Assembly: GCF_937616625.2 (NCBI RefSeq)
Contig: NC_065577.1
Coordinates: 25,557,501 to 25,621,500, forward strand
Source of the DNA: Mercurialis annua
Taxonomy: Eukaryota; Streptophyta; Magnoliopsida; Malpighiales; Euphorbiaceae
DNA: 64,000 nucleotides
Reading direction: 5' to 3'
In this document: positions 58,040 to 64,000 of the stretch, piece after piece
Layout: every line of letters begins with the position of its first letter
Numbering within the stretch: position 1 is the first letter of the stretch
Translations under genes and position numbers: made by a program
Notes under the pieces: generated by a model
Database searches by the model: none
The model's input: only the letters and a program-made list of their open reading frames with translations
What the model was told of the DNA's origin: nothing

Positions 58040-58473
58040 TTCTTTAAGTTCTGAACAATTTCAACTTTGTAATAGCCTTGAATGTTGTTAATTGTTGATC
58101 GGCTTGGTGCCGCATCTTTTTTCTGAATTTTAGTACTGATCGGCCTGGGGGCCGTATCAAGCTAAACATTTTGCAATTTCAATGTTTACTCGGTCAAAGA
58201 GCCGAACGTTTTACCATTATTCACCTGTAACATTTTATTGTCTGATTATTTTCATATTATCGGTCCGTAGTTGGTCCGATACGGAATGATGTTTATTAAA
58301 AAATGATTACAAAATGTTGAGAAAAACGGAGGACCCGTTGAAAAAACTCAACTAGTGTGAACCACCGAAACGTAAATGGTACTACCAAATGATCGGCGTT
58401 TACATATATTCTCCGAGCTTTCCATGAATTTTAACAAATTATGATATTGCTCGGCGATAGTTTACAACCAACA
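58040..58473. terminator. Convergent 3' region with hairpins
   Basis: It lies between the 3' end of the antisense gene (+) and of pol (-). It has four GC-rich hairpins: CGGC/GCCG (about 58100-58113), TGATCGGCC/GGCCGTATCA (58137-58159), TCGG/CCGA (58190-58205) and ATCGG/CCGAT (58259-58280). It may serve as 3'-end formation for both transcripts; that is inference. Confidence 0.45.
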
Positions 58474-61191
58474 TTATTCCTCGTTGGCTCCAAATAACCG
58501 ACGATCCACGCCCTCCCAACAGCTAGGGACGTATTTTTTTAGGAACTGACCGTTGATCGCCCTGTCGTGTTCTTCTCCATCAATGTCCGCCAACAAGTAA
58601 GCACCGCCTGTTAACTTGTTGACCACAATAAAGGGGCCTTCCCAGTTCGGGCTCCATTTGCCAAGCCGAGTATCTCTGTGGCCGATAGGCAAGACTGCCT
58701 TCCATACTATGTCGCCCACAGTAAACGTCTTTTGTTTTACCCGTTTGTTGTAAGCTCTCTCAACCCTTCTTTTCTGAGCTTCAATGTGGTCTAGCGCCGT
58801 CAACCGTTCTTCGTCAAGGTCAAGAGAATCTATCACCATTTTGTCGAAGTAATCGTTTTTGGACAATTTGCTCTGGTATCTGCGGCGAGTAGACGCGACT
58901 GTCAGCTCCATTGGCAACATTGCATCATAACCATACACCAGTCTGAAAGGCGAAGTCCCGGTGGCTGATTTCTGGCTAGTTCTATTCGCCCAAACTGCTT
59001 CTGATAAGAGCACATGCCATTGTCTCGGGTTTTCTTCAATCATCTTCTGAACTATAAGCTTGATAGCTTTGTTTATAGCTTCGGCCTGTCCGTTGGCTTG
59101 GGCGTAGTATGGCGTTGAATGTAACATTTTAATCTTCATCTGAGAAGCCCACCAAACAATATCGCCTCCTGTGAACATCGTCCCTTGGTCAGTGGTTATT
59201 GATTCGGGTAATCCATGTCTGTGGACGATATATTCTTTGAAGAATTTGATGACAACTTCTTGCGTTGGTGATTTCAAGGGTTCGGCCTCGACCCACTTAG
59301 TGAAGTAGCAAGTGGCGATGATAACGAAAGTATGGCCATCTGACGAGCCAGGATATATTTTTCCTATCAGGTCGACCGCCCATCCTCTGAATGGCCATGG
59401 CTTGATGATGGAGTGCAGGTCTTCGGCCGGGACGTGCTGTATAGGGCCGAATTTCTGACAAGCTTCGCAACCTTTGGCATATCTTATGCAGTCCTGTTCC
59501 ATTTTCGGCCAATAAAAGCCGTATTTATGGATAAGCCACCTCATTCTGGGGCCCGCCTGGTGAGCGCCTGTTATCCCTTCGTGCACCTCGGCCATTGCAA
59601 GCATCGCTTCTTTTGGGCCGATGCATCTGAAGAGTAGCCCTTCAAAGCCCTTCTTATATAATTCGCCAGCTAACACCACGTAATTTAAGGCCAAAGTTCT
59701 CAACCTTCTATTCGTGGGGTCTGGCTTTGCAAACCATTTCAAGAGCTCGGCCCTCCAATCTTGGGTAACATCAAGCTGGTAGATGGAGAATTGTTTTTCG
59801 TCAATGGTGATTCCTCCAGTGTGGAGATTCGGTGTCTCCCTCTCTATCGCATGGAACTGGAGGTTTACCTTGTACCTGCTACCGTGCTGAGCGAGGTCAT
59901 TCGCGACGTTATTATCGGCCCTCCCTGTGTATTCTATCCTCGCATCCTGAAAGCCTTCGAACAGGTGCTTCGCCTTGTTGCAATATCTTACCAGTAGTTC
60001 AGACTCGCATTTGAATTCTCCTGTCACTTGTTTAATGACTAGCAAAGAATCCCCTTTTACACTGATCGTCTTTGCCCCCAGCTCGGCTAAAATCTCGAAA
60101 CTGAATATGAGGGCCTCATATTCTGCCTGATTGTTGGTACATTCGAACTGGAGTCTGAATGACAACTGGTAGGATGCCCCCAAGGGTGTGACGATGTGTA
60201 CTCCCGCGCCTGCCCCCTGGCTTGTCCTGGACCCGTCGAACCACATCTCCCATACGGCAATGTCGAAGAACGTGACTGTTTCTTCCTTGAGGGTAATACC
60301 AGGGTGATCGGCCAAAAAGTCTGCCAATACTTGTCCTTTTACTTCTCTTTGGGGAACATACACCAATGTGAATTCGGACATTGCAATCGCCCATTTTCCA
60401 ATCCGATTCCTTAGGTATGGTTTTGATAAGATATACTTAATGATATCGGTCTGGGACAAAACGTACACTACGACCGGCAACATATAGTATCGCAGCTTGC
60501 AGCACGTGAAGTATAGGCATAGACACATTTGTTCTATGTCGGTATAGCGAATTTCTGTGTCCGTCAGCCCTCGGCTCAAATAGTAGACTGCTCTCTCGAC
60601 CCCATCGTCCTCTTGGGCGAGCATACATCCTAGGGATTCGTGTGCAGCCGATAGGTATAGTAATAATGGCTTATTCGGCTTTGGAGGGGTCATAACCGGA
60701 GGTTTTGCCAGGTACCCTTTTAAATCATCGAACACCCTCTGTTGCTCGTCCGTCCATGTCCACTCATCGGTCTCTCTTCCTCTTAGCAAAATACTCCAGC
60801 TGCGAAGTCGGCCCGCTGTGTTTGCTATGAATCTCCTAAGGAAATTGATCTGTCCGATAAGCCTCTGGAGCTGCTTCTTGGTTTTTGGTGGTTCAGCATT
60901 AATAATCGTCTTGGCTTTGTTCTTATCTATTTCTACCCCCCGCTGGTGAACCAAGAAACTTAAGAAGTTTCCAGCCGAAATGCTGAATGCGCATTTAAGA
61001 GGATTCATCTTCAACCCATTACGTCGTATACGTTCGAAACCTTTCCGGAGGTCGGCCAGATGGATTTCGCCGGTATTTGATTTGATTACGACATCGTCGA
61101 TGTAAACTTCAAGGCAATCAAGGCCCCTGAACATTTTGTTCATCGCCCTCTGATATGTTGCCCCCGCGTTTTTCAAGCCGAAAGGCATCAC
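58474..61191 (-). pseudogene. Tat pol: RT palm, RNase H, archaeal-type RNase H, integrase
   Basis: A 905-codon frame. RT: MMPFGLKNAGATYQRAM and the catalytic YIDD at residues 30-33. The RNase H region at about 177-290 lacks the usual first Asp (LLLYLSAAHES), as is common for the degenerate first RNase H of Tat elements. The second RNase H at about 316-440 keeps WFDGS (D319), NNQAEYEA (E357) and KGDS (D381). Integrase: zinc residues H537, H544, C575, C578; catalytic D607, D668 (ITTDQG) and E704. The C terminus has a GPFIVVNKLTGGAYLL segment. The frame opens only after a nonsense codon (TGA near 61227) that separates it from the RT fingers, so the polyprotein is broken. Confidence 0.93.
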
Positions 61192-61224
61192 TACCCATTC
61201 GTACGCTCCGATCGGCCTGGGGCA

Positions 61225-61794
61225 TCAGAAAGCTGTTTTGGAGATGTCCTCTTTGCTGATTGGAACTTGGTTGTATCCAGAGTGCGCATCGAGGAAACTG
61301 AGTATCGTGTGTCCTGCTGCCCTGTCTATTAGCATATCGGCTACCGGCATCGGGTATTCTTCTTTGGGTGTGTCCAAGTTGAGGTTTCGAAAATCCACAC
61401 ATACCCTTAGCTTCCTGTTTTTCTTCATCACCGGTACGATATTAGAGAGCCATTCGGTGTATTGGGCTTCCCGAATGAACTTGGCATCTTCCAGCCGCTT
61501 AATTTCATCTTGGATGAGAGTATCCACTTCCCTGGACATCCGTCGGGGAGGTTGCCGAAATGGCCGAAACCCACTTTTCAATGGAAGTTTATGCTCGGCG
61601 ATATCAGGGTCAAGGCCCGGCATTTCATCATACGACCAGGCAAAATAGTCGCGGAACTCCATAAGTAGAGCGATCAGTTGTTCTCTGAATCCCTCGTCCA
61701 GTCCTGCGTTGATATATATCGGCTTCGGCGAATCATCTGTCCCAAGATTCACCTCGAGGAGGTCGTCTTGTACTTGGGCGGGATCATCTTCCAA
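61225..61794 (-). pseudogene. Tat pol: RT N-terminal part
   Basis: Linker, then RT fingers: MPGLDPDIAEHKLPL, then ETDTL-like region, EWLSNIVPVMKKNRKLRVCV, DFRNLN and FLDAHSGYNQ with the first catalytic Asp. Ends at a TGA near 61225 in the same frame as the following RT segment. Upstream (about 61800-61940) the linker holds another in-frame stop and a frame change from the protease. Confidence 0.9.
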
Positions 61795-61940
61795 CTTCCC
61801 GGTTGCTAATCATATATCCCCAACTTGTAGCGATCCTGTTGGGTCTTGATCTTGATCCTCGTAGATGCATTCGGCCGATGCAATATCATACAGCGAGGCT
61901 AACTGCCTAATCTTCTCCCTCAATTCTTTATGTCGTACTA

Positions 61941-62681
61941 TCATTGAAATTTTTTGAGGATGGTGGATCGGCCTTTGCCCCCTAGGGTCACTGATACCGG
62001 CCGATCCGAGTTAACAAGCAAGCGAGGAACGCTCGTCTCTCCTCTCGAACTAAGGGATTGTATGTTGCGCACCTCCTCATCGTATAAACGTGCTTCAAGC
62101 ACGTTATGGTCTTCGCCGAAGGGGTTGGGGTCGCCCTGCACAACTTCGGCCTCGCCGTCATCTCGCCATATGAAGAGCATTTGATGCATGGTTGATGGTA
62201 TACACATGTTGGAGTGTATCCAATCTCGGCCGAGTAAAATGTTGTAGTTGCTCTGGGCATTGACCACGAAAAACCCTTCTTCGGTTTCTACTCGCCCTAC
62301 CTTGATTCGGAGGGTGATGTACCCCTCGGCCGGCGTTTCGCCCCCTGCGAAGTCAGTCATGTAAACATCGGTCGGGTCAAGCTGATCCCGCGTTATGCCC
62401 AGCTTTTTGAGCATTTTCGCCGGTAGTATGTTAACGCCGGCCCCGTTATCGATAAGGACCCTGTTAATCGATACCCCGTTCAAATCGGCCTTGATGTACA
62501 GTGGCCGAATATGCCGTGTCATCCTCACTGGAGGTTTGCTAAGAGATACCGCCGCCGTACTGTCGGCGCTGTCTCCTTCCGGAACGATTACATCGCCTTC
62601 CAATGTCGCCTTTTGTCCAGGCTTGCTCCTGTATGAATTGGGGAGTGTGACCACCTTTACTCCGTATTCGTCCCTTACCAC
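61941..62681 (-). pseudogene. Tat aspartic protease region
   Basis: Residues 54-130 hold VSINRVLIDNGAGVNILP with the catalytic D78 in DNGAG (the family has D-S/T/G-G-A), YNILLGRDWIHS near residue 140 and a WRDDGEAEVVQGDP tail. It is in frame with the upstream gag C-terminal segment but separated from it by a TAA near 62697. Confidence 0.9.
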
Positions 62682-62696
62682 CGGGACCCAAGCTTT

Positions 62697-63988
62697 TTAC
62701 ACTCCCTTCTTGTGTGAAACAATGACTTCGCGGTCTTTGGGCAATCTCGCTTTCAGCTGGCCATCCTGGTGCGATACGAGTACATCCTTGTAGGACGGTT
62801 GGCCGCTGGAATCTTTGTCATACTTGTCAGCCGATGCAGTGTCGGCCAAATCGCCCACTTGTTTCTCAACCTTAGGCACCCATATCTTCCTGACCTTGGT
62901 ATTTCGCCGTTCAGGCGATTTGGTACCCTCATCGGCCTGGTTCCTTGCCCCCAATCTCTCGACTATTGGTCTATATCCTTGCTTCTCTCTGGGAGTCGTT
63001 TCTGCCCCGTGATTCGCTCGCGACTCTTGTCGCAGCCTTTGCATTCGCCTCTTCTGGGTTTTCGTCATACGAGGGGTCTCCTCCGTTGGCCGAAATATCC
63101 TTTTGAACACGTTAGTGGTAGACCTCTGCTGTGGCTCATGCTTCTGCCACTGCTCTGTGGGCGATTTTGGTTTAAAGGTCTTGGGGTGTTCCCTTGTATT
63201 CTCGCATCTCTTGACCTTAATACACGTACTGCATGATGGACAGGTCATATCTGCAAAGGCGAACTATGGCGCTTCCTCTTCTGTTGCTGAGGCCGTCCTT
63301 TTTCTCCTCGCCACTTTGAACCATCGGTCTCTACTCTCGACTTGGGCCTTCTAGGGTTCCACTTGCTTTGTATGTGCCCTTGCTCTGGGAAGCTATCAAA
63401 GTGGGGCCGAACGGTGTTAATAGACACGTACTTAACATCGGCCTCTTTCTTTGTTGGAAACAGAAGTTTTTCCTTGTTAATCGCCTTCTGGATCACGTTT
63501 CTGAAATTTACACAATTGTTCGTGTTGTGCCTCCAGGAATTGTGGTACTTGCAATAATCTTTACCGACCAGCTCCTCCGACGGCGGAATTACATGACCTT
63601 CGCTTAAGGCGATCTGTCCATCCTTCAACAAGGCATCAAATATGTCGTCGGCTTTGGTTAGGTCGAACGAATATTCCTTTTGTACCACCGCAGTCTTATT
63701 TTTCTTAACAAAGCCAGGCTTTCGCAAGGCCGAACATTCCAGGGGCTTCGTTCCCAAAAATTCGGCCATGTTGACTTCATCTTCGGAACCGCTATCCTCA
63801 CTGTCGGACACCACGGCCACGTCAAGCTGGTCTTTGTAATAGGTCCCCTTAGATGCGCCTCTCCTCTGTTCTTTCTCCTGGAGGAGTCTTTCGTAGCTCG
63901 TCACCCTGTTCGTTAGCTCGAACAAGTCACGAAACCTATGGCCCTCGAAGTGCTCCCTCATGGCGAAACTCATCCCTCTTACCACCAT
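62697..63988 (-). pseudogene. Tat gag, C-terminal parts
   Basis: Upper segment (63988 to 63245): capsid end (FRDLFELTNRVTSYERLL) then YCKYHNSWRHNTNNCVNFRN, a CX2H...C zinc-like motif typical of Tat gag. A frameshift near 63245 leads into MTCPSCSTCIKVKR and the basic MTKTQKRRMQRLRQ run (63248 to 62697), which ends at a nonsense TAA before the protease. The N terminus of gag is beyond the right edge. Confidence 0.87.
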
Positions 63989-64000
63989 CGGTACGCAATC

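Larger units (their letters stand above)
53809..64000 (-). mobile_element. Tat-lineage Ty3/gypsy retrotransposon (3' LTR to gag; 5' end outside window)
   Basis: Order on the minus strand: gag, protease, RT, RNase H, a second (archaeal-type) RNase H, integrase, spacer, an opposite-strand gene, polypurine tract, 3' LTR. The extra RNase H and the antisense extra gene between pol and the 3' LTR mark the Tat lineage. Several stops and frameshifts in gag-pol and in the antisense gene make it defective. The exact left edge (53809 or 53818) is unsure. Confidence 0.92.

Noticed and set aside
62395..62793. Plus-strand frames of 130-155 codons over gag-protease (also 61238-61648, 62769-63236)
   Set aside because: Shadows of the minus-strand gag, protease and RT, which carry recognisable motifs.
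1..64000. tRNA, rRNA or intact host genes
   Set aside because: None recognised; all coding signals belong to transposable elements or to captured fragments.

Overview
This window is a transposon-dense stretch of a flowering-plant nuclear genome, most likely a eudicot. The evidence is plant-only element families (Tat-lineage Ty3/gypsy with dual RNase H, a CACTA element with a TNP2-type transposase, Pack-MULEs), split coding exons with AT-rich introns, and captured fragments of plant KUP/HAK and UNC93-like genes. I see no intact host gene, no tRNA or rRNA gene, and cannot name the species.

Layout: (1) 1-8281, the right part of a CACTA element. It carries a broken Ulp1-like protease gene (+), a broken TNP2-type transposase gene (-) and a long subterminal repeat zone ending in the TIR at 8281. 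It is inserted in an L1-type LINE (8282-~12520, -). (2) 13079-14974, a Pack-MULE carrying an UNC93-like fragment, with a hAT MITE nested inside. (3) 15884-27190, a young non-autonomous LTR element of LARD type (TSD TCGGT, minus orientation) with about 3.9-kb LTRs and a non-coding, hairpin-rich internal domain. (4) 27307-31990, small DNA elements in AT-rich sequence: two Mutator-like non-autonomous elements, two Tourist-like MITEs in tandem, and a foldback element split by a poly(A)-tailed retroinsertion. (5) 32044-52084, solo LTRs. C (32044-35529) and F (35801-39818) stand alone. D (41344-52084) is interrupted by B (42248-45517) and by E (47767-50794); E itself holds a Pack-MULE (48892-50621) carrying the 5' end of a KUP7-like potassium transporter gene. 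(6) 52878-53791, a LINE 3' fragment. (7) ~53809-64000, most of a degenerate Tat-lineage gypsy element on the minus strand (3' LTR, integrase, archaeal-type RNase H, RNase H, RT, protease, gag), with an oppositely oriented plant-mobile-domain plus coiled-coil gene between pol and the 3' LTR.

The most unusual signal is structural. The LARD LTRs and solo LTRs B, C, D and F carry, toward their 3' ends, arrays of hairpins whose loops are mostly about 25-30 nt. In the LARD, B and C the loop is one conserved 26-nt core, while the flanking stems differ from hairpin to hairpin and between B and the LARD, yet remain self-complementary. This looks like selection for a structured array. Separate palindrome-rich, GC-richer cassettes with unrelated sequences sit in the middle of nearly every LTR, and the LARD internal domain is a chain of short hairpins.

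All coding genes here appear broken or captured. Boundaries were read by eye from target-site duplications and terminal motifs.
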